Below, one piece after another: positions 20,423-28,120 of a stretch of DNA of 64,000 nt. The translations under genes were made by a program, and so were the position numbers. The notes under the pieces were generated by a model that saw nothing but the letters and a program-made list of their open reading frames with translations, searched no databases and was not told where the DNA came from. Location of the stretch: positions 2,072,001 to 2,136,000 of the forward strand of contig CP085710.1 of the NCBI GenBank assembly GCA_023823795.1, given 5' to 3'. This DNA comes from Bacillus sp. F19. GTDB lineage: Bacteria > Bacillota > Bacilli > Bacillales > Bacillaceae. How positions within the stretch are numbered: the stretch's first letter is position 1; every line of letters starts with the position of its first letter.

Positions 20423-21385
20423 ATGTTGCGTTCAATGTACTCTGGTGTAAGCGGTATGAAAAATTTTCAGACAAAACTTGATGTGATTGGAAATAACATC
20501 GCAAACGTTAATACTTATGGTTTCAAAAAAGGCCGAGTTACCTATAAGGATTTAATAAACCAGCAAATTGCAGGCGCCAGTGCAGCAACAAATAATTCAA
20601 GCGGAATGAACGCGAAACAGGTAGGTCTTGGTTCAGCCCTGAGCTCTATTGATACCATTCACACTGCTGGTTCTAATCAAACGACCGGCCGTACGCTGGA
20701 TCTTGCGTTGGCTGGTGATGGATTTTTTGTAGTTGGAACGATTAAAGATTTAACAAAGGTAGGTTTAGATACAGACACAGGAAAGAAAGACAATATTATA
20801 GCAGAACCAATAGATGATGCAGTTGATTTAAGTTATACACGTGCTGGAAACTTCTATCTGGACGATAAAGGATATTTAGTGACATCAGACGGGTTTTATT
20901 TAATAGGTCAGACAGGAGATAAAACACCCGGGAATGCTGCGGATGAATCTGAATGGACGGATCAGCTCAGCGCTGAAGCAGGGCTTATCCAAATTCCACT
21001 GACAGCTAAAAGTTTCAATATCGGTCCAGATGGAACAGTAAGCTTTGTAGATGATGGCGGAGAATTGAGAGTGGCGGGACAAATTCGTGTCGCTAATTTC
21101 GCCAATGAGGGAGGACTTGAAAAAGTCGGAGGCAACATGTATAAACAGTCCAGTAACTCAGGGACGATCGACACAAATGGGGATGGAATCCAGCTGAATG
21201 AACTTTCAGTCCCGGGCCAAGATGGTTCAGCTGCAATAATGGCAGGAATGCTTGAGATGTCAAACGTAGACCTTGCAGATGAATTCACGGAAATGATCAT
21301 GGCTCAGCGCGGATTCCAGTCAAATACAAAAATTATTACGACTGCTGATGAAATTCTTCAGGAATTAATGAATTTAAAACGTTAA
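20423..21385 (+). CDS. flgE: Flagellar hook protein FlgE
   Basis: The hook filament subunit (long named flgG in B. subtilis). The start MLRSMYSGVSGMKNFQTKLD is typical, followed by the rod/hook motif VIGNNIANVNTYGFKKGRV. The C-terminus has MSNVDLADEFTEMIMAQRGF and ITTADEILQELMNLKR. At 320 residues it is longer than the roughly 264-residue B. subtilis protein, with extra sequence in the central surface domain between about 105 and 190 (for example VGLDTDTGKKDNIIAEPIDD). The ATG at 20423 follows GGGAGAGAG. Confidence 0.95.
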   Translation: MLRSMYSGVSGMKNFQTKLDVIGNNIANVNTYGFKKGRVTYKDLINQQIAGASAATNNSSGMNAKQVGLGSALSSIDTIHTAGSNQTTGRTLDLALAGDGFFVVGTIKDLTKVGLDTDTGKKDNIIAEPIDDAVDLSYTRAGNFYLDDKGYLVTSDGFYLIGQTGDKTPGNAADESEWTDQLSAEAGLIQIPLTAKSFNIGPDGTVSFVDDGGELRVAGQIRVANFANEGGLEKVGGNMYKQSSNSGTIDTNGDGIQLNELSVPGQDGSAAIMAGMLEMSNVDLADEFTEMIMAQRGFQSNTKIITTADEILQELMNLKR

Positions 21386-21396
21386 GTTAGGGGGCA

Positions 21397-21422
21397 GGGG
21401 TTCATATCTATATATGACCCCC
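21397..21422 (+). other. Hairpin between flgE and swrD
   Basis: GGGGTTCATAT and ATATGACCCC form a stem of about 10 bp with one bulged T. The hairpin follows the G-rich run TTAGGGGG and precedes the swrD TTG start. No T-run follows, so it is not a typical terminator. Confidence 0.6.
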
Positions 21423-21429
21423 GCAGCAT

Positions 21430-21651
21430 TTGATTTTATTAACTCGTTTGAACGGAAAGTCTTTTACACTAAACGCGATTTACATAGAGCAGGTAGAGTC
21501 TTTTCCGGACACAACCATAACACTTGCCAACGGGAAAAAATTTGTTGTAAAAGAATCAGAAGCTGCCGTTTCAATGTTAACTCGCAATTTTTATAGAGAA
21601 ATTCATCTTTTACATGCATCAGGTTCTGCGGAGGTGACCGGGCATGAATAA
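21430..21651 (+). CDS. swrD: SwrD (FlbD-family) swarming motility protein
   Basis: SwrD raises flagellar motor torque in B. subtilis and is needed for swarming. This 73-residue product matches the family, with [20 protein letters not shown] followed by [19 protein letters not shown]. The start appears to be the TTG at 21430, giving MILLTRLNG. No ribosome-binding site lies at the usual distance; the nearest purine run (AGGGGG, 21389-21394) is separated by a hairpin. It overlaps fliL by 8 bases. A second frame from 21414 shows no family similarity. Confidence 0.85.
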   Translation: MILLTRLNGKSFTLNAIYIEQVESFPDTTITLANGKKFVVKESEAAVSMLTRNFYREIHLLHASGSAEVTGHE

Positions 21652-22075
21652 AAAATTATTAACCATCATGCTTGTCATCATTACATCCATTACGTTAATA
21701 GGCGTATCAGCATTAGTCATCGCAACAAATTTTATGGATACGGCAGAAGCAAAAGAAAAAGAGCCGTCCATCGATGAGGTCATCGAGTATTCCTTTGATC
21801 TTCCGGAAATTACGACTAATCTGGCAAGTGAAAACATTGTCCGTTTGTCTTTTAAACTAGAAACGGACAGCAAGAAAGCGAAAGAAGAGCTTGAAAAAAG
21901 AGAATTTCAAGTCAGAGATATCATCATTTCAGAGCTTTCAAATATTTCTGCTGAAGAATTGGATGGAAAAGACGGGATGGATGCTTTTAAAGAGACTGTT
22001 AAGAAGCGGGCAAACGAATTGATGCAAAAAGGGAAAATTCAGAAGGTCTACACAACCTCCTATATCATTCAATAG
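21644..22075 (+). CDS. fliL: Flagellar basal-body-associated protein FliL
   Basis: A membrane protein that surrounds stator units in the motor. The 143 residues have one N-terminal membrane segment (about 4-26, [22 protein letters not shown] by composition) and a periplasm-side SPFH-like domain starting near [14 protein letters not shown] and ending VYTTSYIIQ. The ATG overlaps the end of swrD, with GGAGGTGACC upstream at 21631-21640. Confidence 0.93.
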   Translation: MNKKLLTIMLVIITSITLIGVSALVIATNFMDTAEAKEKEPSIDEVIEYSFDLPEITTNLASENIVRLSFKLETDSKKAKEELEKREFQVRDIIISELSNISAEELDGKDGMDAFKETVKKRANELMQKGKIQKVYTTSYIIQ

Positions 22076-22109
22076 TTTGGCATAAAACCTGCACAGGAGG
22101 TGTGAATGC

Positions 22110-23108
22110 ATGACAAGTGAAATATTGTCTCAAAATGAAATTGATGCTTTGCTGTCAGCTATTTCGTCAGGTGAAATGGATGCAGATGAATTAAAAAAAG
22201 AAGAAACAGAGCGAAAGGTAAAAGTTTACGATTTTAAGAGAGCTCTAAGGTTTTCTAAAGATCAAATTAGAAGCTTAACGAGAATTCATGAAAACTTTGC
22301 AAGGCTTTTAACAACCTATTTTTCAGCTCAGCTGAGAACATATGTCCAGATCAGTGTAGGGTCTGTAGATCAGCTGCCATATGAAGAATTTATCCGGTCG
22401 ATTCCAAAGATGACCATTCTTAATGTATTTGAAGTTATCCCTTTAAATGGGCGCATATTAATGGAAGTCAACCCGATTATCGCTTATGCCATGATGGACA
22501 GGCTTATGGGGGGCCATGGCACAGGCATAAATAAATCTGATCAATTGACGGAAATTGAAAGCAGAATTATGTCAAACCTGTTTGAAAAATCACTTGATAA
22601 TTACAAAGAGGCATGGAGTTCAATCTATAACATAGAACCGGTCATGAATGATCTTGAAGTCAACCCGCAGTTCCTTCAGATGGTTTCACCGAATGAAACG
22701 GTGGTTGTGATTTCGCTGAACACTCAGATTGGTGAAACGAGCGGCATGATAAATCTCTGTATTCCGCATGTCATCTTAGAACCGATTATTCCCCGTTTAA
22801 GTGTTCACTTTTGGATGCAGTCTGAAAGAAAAGAACCAAAGCAAAACGAAGTTGAAGCTCTGGAAAGAAAAATTCATTCAGCAGAACTTCAGATTATCGC
22901 AGAACTGGGAATATCAGAGATTACCATACAAGAATTTTTGGACATTCAAGCGGGAGATATTATACAGCTGGAAAAAGCCATTAATCAGCCTTTAGTGGTC
23001 AAAATTGGAGATAAACCAAAATTTTATGGTCAGCCCGGTAAAGTGAAAAGAAAAGCAGCAGTGCAAGTAATCGGCCATTATCAGAGGGGGCACGAAGAAG
23101 GTGAGTAA
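22110..23108 (+). CDS. fliM: Flagellar motor switch protein FliM
   Basis: C-ring switch protein that binds phosphorylated CheY through its N-terminal peptide, seen here as ILSQNEIDALLSAI (residues 5-18). The CheC-like middle domain and the C-terminal SpoA domain (EFLDIQAGDIIQLEKAINQP) are present. Its 332 residues are the normal length. AGGAGGTG precedes the ATG, and its end overlaps fliY by 8 bases. The CheY-binding peptide is kept even though the CheA kinase gene is missing from this operon. Confidence 0.97.
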   Translation: MTSEILSQNEIDALLSAISSGEMDADELKKEETERKVKVYDFKRALRFSKDQIRSLTRIHENFARLLTTYFSAQLRTYVQISVGSVDQLPYEEFIRSIPKMTILNVFEVIPLNGRILMEVNPIIAYAMMDRLMGGHGTGINKSDQLTEIESRIMSNLFEKSLDNYKEAWSSIYNIEPVMNDLEVNPQFLQMVSPNETVVVISLNTQIGETSGMINLCIPHVILEPIIPRLSVHFWMQSERKEPKQNEVEALERKIHSAELQIIAELGISEITIQEFLDIQAGDIIQLEKAINQPLVVKIGDKPKFYGQPGKVKRKAAVQVIGHYQRGHEEGE

Positions 23109-24213
23109 TGGGATGTTATCTCAGGATGAGATTGATGCTCTTTTAAAAGGATCAGATTCAATTGATGAAAAGAGTTTTTCGATAGAAACTGAAGATTATT
23201 TAAATGATAAGGAAAAAGATGCAATTGGGGAGATTGGCAATATTTCATTTGGCAGTTCAGCTACAGCACTATCTACATTGCTGCATCAAATAGTGGAAAT
23301 TACCACTCCAACTGTTTCTGTTGTGCAAAAACAAAGATTATCTGATGAGTTTCCACATCCTTATGTAGCCATTAAGGTGAACTATACAGAAGGATTTATC
23401 GGCAGTAATCTGCTTGTGATTAAACAAAGTGATGCAGCGATAATCGCTGATTTGATGATAGGAGGAAATGGTGGAACTTCTAATTCAATACTGGATGAAA
23501 TTATGATCAGCGCGGTTCAAGAAGCGATGAATCAAATGATGGGGTCAGCTGCAACCTCAATGTCTACGATCTTTAACAAAAAAGTAGATATCTCTCCTCC
23601 GTCTATTGAGCTCCTGGATGTAAAAGAAGGAGAGGGAACAGAAGCCTTTCCAAAGGAAGATTTATTTATAAAAGTGGCATTCAGGCTGAAGATCGGTGTT
23701 TTAATAGATTCAGAGATTATGCAGCTGCTGCCTCTGCAATTTGTAAAAGGTCTTGTTGATGAGCTAATGAATCCAAAGGAGCAGGCTGCGGCGATTGAAG
23801 CTGTAAAAGAAGAAAGACGGATTGAACCAGCACTTCAGAACCGGCCTAGTTATGCTTCACAGCCTGTTCAGCAAAGCGCAGAGAAACGGCAAGTCGATGT
23901 TATGCCGGCTGAATTTTCATCTTTTGAACCTGTTCCAGCCTATCAAAATGAAATGAAAAATCTTGATATGCTGCTTGATATCCCTCTTCAGGTAACTGTT
24001 GAACTTGGCCGCACAAAGCGTTCAGTTAAAGAAATTCTGGAACTTTCCTCCGGCTCAATAATTGAATTGGATAAACTTGCAGGCGAACCTGTTGATATTC
24101 TAATTAACAATAAAATCGTCGCACAAGGGGAAGTAGTTGTTATTGAAGAAAATTTCGGAGTGCGGGTGACTGATATTTTAAGTCAGTTTGAGCGATTAAA
24201 TAAACTAAAGTAA
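23101..24213 (+). CDS. fliY: Flagellar motor switch phosphatase FliY
   Basis: In Bacillus FliY replaces FliN and also dephosphorylates CheY-P. The GTG start gives 370 residues. An N-terminal peptide like that of FliM (MLSQDEIDALLKGS) is followed by two CheC-type phosphatase motifs: DKEKDAIGEIGNISFGSSAT (about 37-56) and the repeat ILDEIMISAVQEAMNQMMGS (about 131-150). A variable linker precedes the C-terminal FliN/SpoA domain (about 285-370). All parts are intact. Confidence 0.96.
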   Translation: MSNGMLSQDEIDALLKGSDSIDEKSFSIETEDYLNDKEKDAIGEIGNISFGSSATALSTLLHQIVEITTPTVSVVQKQRLSDEFPHPYVAIKVNYTEGFIGSNLLVIKQSDAAIIADLMIGGNGGTSNSILDEIMISAVQEAMNQMMGSAATSMSTIFNKKVDISPPSIELLDVKEGEGTEAFPKEDLFIKVAFRLKIGVLIDSEIMQLLPLQFVKGLVDELMNPKEQAAAIEAVKEERRIEPALQNRPSYASQPVQQSAEKRQVDVMPAEFSSFEPVPAYQNEMKNLDMLLDIPLQVTVELGRTKRSVKEILELSSGSIIELDKLAGEPVDILINNKIVAQGEVVVIEENFGVRVTDILSQFERLNKLK

Positions 24214-24234
24214 TCAATCATGGGAGCGACTGAA

Positions 24235-24597
24235 ATGGCACATAAAATTATGATCGTGGACGATGCAGCATTTATGAGAATGATGATCAAAGATATCTTG
24301 ACAAAAAATGGATTTGAGGTTGTAGCTGAAGCTGCTGACGGTGCACAGGCTGTTGAGAAGTATAAAGAGCATTACCCGGACCTTGTAACAATGGATATTA
24401 CTATGCCTGAAATGGATGGCATTACCGCCCTCAAAGAAATTAAAAAAATGAACGCTCATGCAAAAGTCATCATGTGTTCTGCCATGGGACAGCAGGCAAT
24501 GGTCATCGATGCGATTCAAGCAGGCGCAAAAGACTTTATCGTGAAGCCTTTTCAGGCAGACAGAGTGCTTGAAGCCATTCATAAAATATTAAGTTAA
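24235..24597 (+). CDS. cheY: Chemotaxis response regulator CheY
   Basis: Single-domain receiver that, when phosphorylated by CheA, binds the motor switch. The 120-residue product has the acidic pocket Asp9/Asp10 (MIVDDAAF), the phospho-acceptor Asp54 (TMDITMPEMDG) and the conserved Lys in FIVKPF. The ATG at 24235 follows GGGAG; an upstream ATG at 24220 is unlikely. It lies between fliY and fliO as in B. subtilis. Its kinase and adaptation genes, normally later in this operon, are absent from the window, so it may be unphosphorylated. Confidence 0.96.
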   Translation: MAHKIMIVDDAAFMRMMIKDILTKNGFEVVAEAADGAQAVEKYKEHYPDLVTMDITMPEMDGITALKEIKKMNAHAKVIMCSAMGQQAMVIDAIQAGAKDFIVKPFQADRVLEAIHKILS

Positions 24598-24612
24598 AAG
24601 GAGTCTTTCCAC

Positions 24613-25269
24613 TTGCAAGTGAAAATCAATTGGACCGGAATAGCTATCATAGTTTTCCTCTTCCTTATACCGTACGGTGAGACAGTTGTTCATGCGGAGC
24701 AGGGGACTGAATCCGTAGCAGATTGGGTCGGGTCAGATGAAAAAAAGGCTGACAGCAAGAGTGAAAAAACCGGCGGGGATGAAATAAATCAGGCTGCTGA
24801 TACGTCGGTTACAGCTTGGGATTTCGTTAAGATGATCCTCTCAACTGCATTTATCCTATTTTTAATCTACATACTGCTTAAATTTGTGAGCAAAAGGAAA
24901 AATTTCACTTCTTCATCAAGTTATATTGAAAATCTTGGCGGAACAAATGTCGGTCAAAATCGTTCCATTCAGTTAATCAAAGTAGGGAAAAAAATCCTTG
25001 TAGTAGGTGTTTCAGATTCGGTTCAGCTGTTAAAAGAAATTGAGGATGAGGATGAATGCAGAGAGATAGCAGAGGGACATCAGCAAAGATTCGCTCCTGC
25101 GATTGACCCGAAAGATTGGCTTAACAAAGTATCTGGGCCGTTATTTAACACTAAAAATAACAGAAGCGTTAACGGGCATTCATTTTCCTTTAAAGAACAG
25201 CTGGAGCAATTAAAAAAGGAAAGACGAAGCAGCTTAGAGGATTTAACTAGAAAGGATTACACAAAATGA
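24613..25269 (+). CDS. fliO: Flagellar biosynthesis protein FliO (FliZ)
   Basis: A membrane protein that helps assemble the FliP ring of the export gate. The TTG start at 24613 follows AAAGGAG. The 218 residues have an N-terminal signal-like segment (about 8-28, ending VVHAEQ), a polar stretch, a second membrane segment (about 73-92) and a basic cytoplasmic domain with the FliO-family pattern IQLIKVGKKILVVGVSDSVQ. It is followed immediately by fliP, whose ATG overlaps its end. Confidence 0.9.
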   Translation: MQVKINWTGIAIIVFLFLIPYGETVVHAEQGTESVADWVGSDEKKADSKSEKTGGDEINQAADTSVTAWDFVKMILSTAFILFLIYILLKFVSKRKNFTSSSSYIENLGGTNVGQNRSIQLIKVGKKILVVGVSDSVQLLKEIEDEDECREIAEGHQQRFAPAIDPKDWLNKVSGPLFNTKNNRSVNGHSFSFKEQLEQLKKERRSSLEDLTRKDYTK

Positions 25270-25931
25270 ATGAATTTGTGGAAATATTCAGCAATAGCGA
25301 TGCGGAAAATGTAAGCACCTCTGTAAGATTGCTGCTGTTGCTGACTGTCCTTTCTCTCGCACCAAGCATTTTAATTTTAATGACATGTTTTACCCGTATC
25401 ATCATCGTCCTGTCTTTTGTAAGGACGTCACTCGCAACGCAGCAGATGCCCCCGAACCAGGTGCTGATCGGCATTGCCCTGTTTTTATCATTTTTCATTA
25501 TGGCCCCGACTTTTTCAGAAATCTATAAACAGGCATTAACGCCATTATTTAATGAAGAAATTGGACTCGAAGAGGCTTATGAAAAAGCAGCTCTCCCTTT
25601 AAAAGAATTTATGAGCAAGTATACGAGGCAAAAGGATTTAGCTCTGTTTCTTGAATATGCAAAGATGGAAAAGCCGGACTCGGTAGAAGACATTCCGCTT
25701 ACAGCGCTTGTTCCTGCGTTTGCAATCAGTGAAATAAAAACCGCTTTTCAAATTGGATTTATGATTTTCATACCATTTTTAGTCATCGACATGGTGGTAG
25801 CAAGTATTTTGATGTCAATGGGAATGATGATGCTTCCGCCTGTGATGATTTCACTTCCATTTAAAATTCTGCTGTTTGTTCTTGTAGATGGGTGGTATTT
25901 GGTCGTGAAATCACTTCTTCAAAGTTTTTAA
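25266..25931 (+). CDS. fliP: Flagellar type III export gate protein FliP
   Basis: Core subunit of the export gate in the inner membrane. At 221 residues it is full length. The family signature VLSFVRTSLATQQMPPNQVL is present in the first half, and ALVPAFAISEIKTAFQIGFM and IDMVVASILMSMGMMMLPP in the second. At least three hydrophobic membrane segments are evident. It shares four bases with the end of fliO. Confidence 0.97.
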   Translation: MNEFVEIFSNSDAENVSTSVRLLLLLTVLSLAPSILILMTCFTRIIIVLSFVRTSLATQQMPPNQVLIGIALFLSFFIMAPTFSEIYKQALTPLFNEEIGLEEAYEKAALPLKEFMSKYTRQKDLALFLEYAKMEKPDSVEDIPLTALVPAFAISEIKTAFQIGFMIFIPFLVIDMVVASILMSMGMMMLPPVMISLPFKILLFVLVDGWYLVVKSLLQSF

Positions 25932-25947
25932 GTAGGAGATTAAACAT

Positions 25948-26217
25948 ATGAGTTCAGAATTTGTCATTTCGATTGCTGAAAAAGCCATTTATACAACCTT
26001 AATCATATGCGGTCCTCTTTTGGCGATCGCATTGGTTATTGGTTTAGTTGTCAGTGTTTTTCAGGCTGCAACACAAATTCAGGAGCAGACGCTTGCTTTT
26101 GTTCCTAAAATTGTGGGAGTGCTGATCGGGCTCGTCTTTTTCGGCCCGTGGATGCTGTCAACCATCATATCCTATGCACAGGATATTTTCGGCAATCTTA
26201 ATAGATTTGTAGGTTAA
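25948..26217 (+). CDS. fliQ: Flagellar type III export gate protein FliQ
   Basis: A small gate subunit of 89 residues with two membrane helices (about 15-38 and 52-75). The family segment GLVVSVFQAATQIQEQTLAF lies between them, followed by VPKIVGVLIGLVFFGPWML. AGTAGGAG precedes the ATG. fliR starts 3 bases after its stop. Confidence 0.96.
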   Translation: MSSEFVISIAEKAIYTTLIICGPLLAIALVIGLVVSVFQAATQIQEQTLAFVPKIVGVLIGLVFFGPWMLSTIISYAQDIFGNLNRFVG

Positions 26218-26220
26218 GAC

Positions 26221-27009
26221 ATGAATGTAATTGAAAGTTTTCCGTCTTTTTTGCTTATCTTTGCAAGAATGAGCGCATTTTTCGTAACACTGCCGCTGTT
26301 TTCGTACCGCACCATTCCATCATCACATAAAATCGGTTTTTCTTTTTTTCTTTCTCTTATCGTATTTACTGCAGTAAATCCAGAACCGATGGAACTGAAC
26401 GGAGCATTTATACTCCTTGCAGTAAAAGAAGTCATGATCGGTCTATTCATCGGTTTTTCTGCCTATCTTATGATGGCTGCTGTGCAAATAGCCGGCAGTT
26501 TGATCGATTTTCAAATGGGATTTGCCATTGCCAATATTATCGATCCGCAAACCGGGGCGCAAAGTCCGTTAATTGGTCAATTCCTTAATATCCTGGTCTT
26601 GCTTTTTATTCTGAGTGTAAACGCCCATCATCTCTTGCTGGACGGCGTTTTTTACAGTTTTCAATACATTCCGCTTGAGAATGCTGCGTTTCCTTTTGGA
26701 GGTGGGAATATCGCTAATCTGATCACAAAATCGTTCAGTGCGATGTTTTTGATCGCCTTTCAAATGTCATTTCCTGTTGTGGCATCGTTGTTCCTGGTGG
26801 ATCTGGCCCTTGGAATTGTAGCCCGCACAGTGCCTCAGCTGAATATTTTTGTAGTTGGACTTCCGCTGAAAATCGGTGTCAGCTTTATTATGCTCATATT
26901 GGTCATGGGAACGATGTTCATTCTCATCCAGCATGTGTTTGAAACCATGCTTTATACGATGAGGGGGTTAATGGAAATAATCGGAGGAGCAGGAAATGGA
27001 ATTTCTTAA
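26221..27009 (+). CDS. fliR: Flagellar type III export gate protein FliR
   Basis: A gate subunit, FlhB-interacting, with about six hydrophobic segments over 262 residues. Conserved features include LPLFSYRTIPSSHKIGF near the N-terminus and QMGFAIANIIDPQTGAQSP in the middle. Its last codons overlap the beginning of flhB by 14 bases, which suggests coupled translation. Confidence 0.95.
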   Translation: MNVIESFPSFLLIFARMSAFFVTLPLFSYRTIPSSHKIGFSFFLSLIVFTAVNPEPMELNGAFILLAVKEVMIGLFIGFSAYLMMAAVQIAGSLIDFQMGFAIANIIDPQTGAQSPLIGQFLNILVLLFILSVNAHHLLLDGVFYSFQYIPLENAAFPFGGGNIANLITKSFSAMFLIAFQMSFPVVASLFLVDLALGIVARTVPQLNIFVVGLPLKIGVSFIMLILVMGTMFILIQHVFETMLYTMRGLMEIIGGAGNGIS

Positions 27010-28078
27010 ACTTGATCTGCAATTCTTTTCAGGTGAAAAAACAGAAAAAGCTACACCGCGCAAGCGTGATGATGTCAGAAAAAAAGGACAGGTTGCCAAA
27101 AGTGCAGATGTAAATACGGCAATCAGCCTGCTGGCCATTTTTTTATCCTTTCTGTTTATCGGGCCATTCATGCTGCAGCGAATACTCGCAATGATGAATG
27201 CCTCGTTGCAAGAGACAATTTTAATGAATTTGACAGAAAAAAATGTCCATGAACTGATGGTTGAGATGGTGATCGAGTCAGCCTATATAAGTGCTCCTGT
27301 CATGGTGGTGGCATTAGTTGCAGGAGTCGCAGGAAACTATATGCAGGCAGGCTTTTTATTCTCAACAGAAGCCATTCAGATGAAACTTGAGAAAATTAAT
27401 CCGATTCAAGGCTTCAAGCGCATTTATTCCATGAGAGCGATTGTTGAACTGCTTAAATCGATATTGAAAATATCATTTGTGGGAGCTGTAACTTTTTCTG
27501 TCATCTGGTTTCAGACGGGGGAAATTTTGTCTCTTTCAAAATTAACAGTAGAAAAAGCGTTCATATTCATTGCAAAGCTCACCTTTCAAATGGGATTGTT
27601 TGCATCCATAGCCCTGTTATTTCTCTCGCTGCTTGATTATTTTTATCAAAAATTCGATTTTGAAAAGAACATCCGCATGTCAAAGCAGGATTTAAAAGAT
27701 GAGTACAAAAAGTCAGAGGGAGATCCGTTAATTAAGTCGCGAATTAAACAAAGACAAAGAGAAATGGCAGCCAGACGCATGATGCAGGATGTCCCCAATG
27801 CAGATGTCGTCATTACAAACCCAACCCATTTTGCTATCGCCTTAAAATATGACGAAGACAAAATGGATGCACCGTTCGTTGTCGCTAAAGGAGTCGATTT
27901 TGTTGCTCAAAAAATCAAAGAGACGGCAAAAGCAAATGATGTGACAATGGTAGAAAATCGTCCTTTAGCTAGAGCGCTTTACGATCAAATTGAAATCGGA
28001 AAAGCGGTGCCTGAAGAATTTTTTAAAGCTATTGCAGAAATATTGGCTTATGTCTATCAGCTGAAAAATAAGATTTAA
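26996..28078 (+). CDS. flhB: Flagellar export apparatus switch protein FlhB
   Basis: The substrate-specificity switch of the flagellar export system. At 360 residues it is full length. Four membrane segments lie in the first 215 residues. The self-cleavage site is intact as Asn275-Pro-Thr-His278 in VVITNPTHFAIALKY. The N-terminus begins MEFLKLDLQFFSGEKTEKAT. Its C-terminal domain resembles the ylqH remnant at the left edge of the window. Confidence 0.97.
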   Translation: MEFLKLDLQFFSGEKTEKATPRKRDDVRKKGQVAKSADVNTAISLLAIFLSFLFIGPFMLQRILAMMNASLQETILMNLTEKNVHELMVEMVIESAYISAPVMVVALVAGVAGNYMQAGFLFSTEAIQMKLEKINPIQGFKRIYSMRAIVELLKSILKISFVGAVTFSVIWFQTGEILSLSKLTVEKAFIFIAKLTFQMGLFASIALLFLSLLDYFYQKFDFEKNIRMSKQDLKDEYKKSEGDPLIKSRIKQRQREMAARRMMQDVPNADVVITNPTHFAIALKYDEDKMDAPFVVAKGVDFVAQKIKETAKANDVTMVENRPLARALYDQIEIGKAVPEEFFKAIAEILAYVYQLKNKI

Positions 28079-28120
28079 AGTTTTATAGGATACAGGTTCT
28101 GTTTGAAAGAGAGGTAAACC

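Noticed and set aside
21414-21596. A 60-codon frame starting with ATG overlapping swrD
   Set aside because: It starts inside the hairpin and its product resembles nothing; the overlapping frame from 21430 matches the SwrD family.
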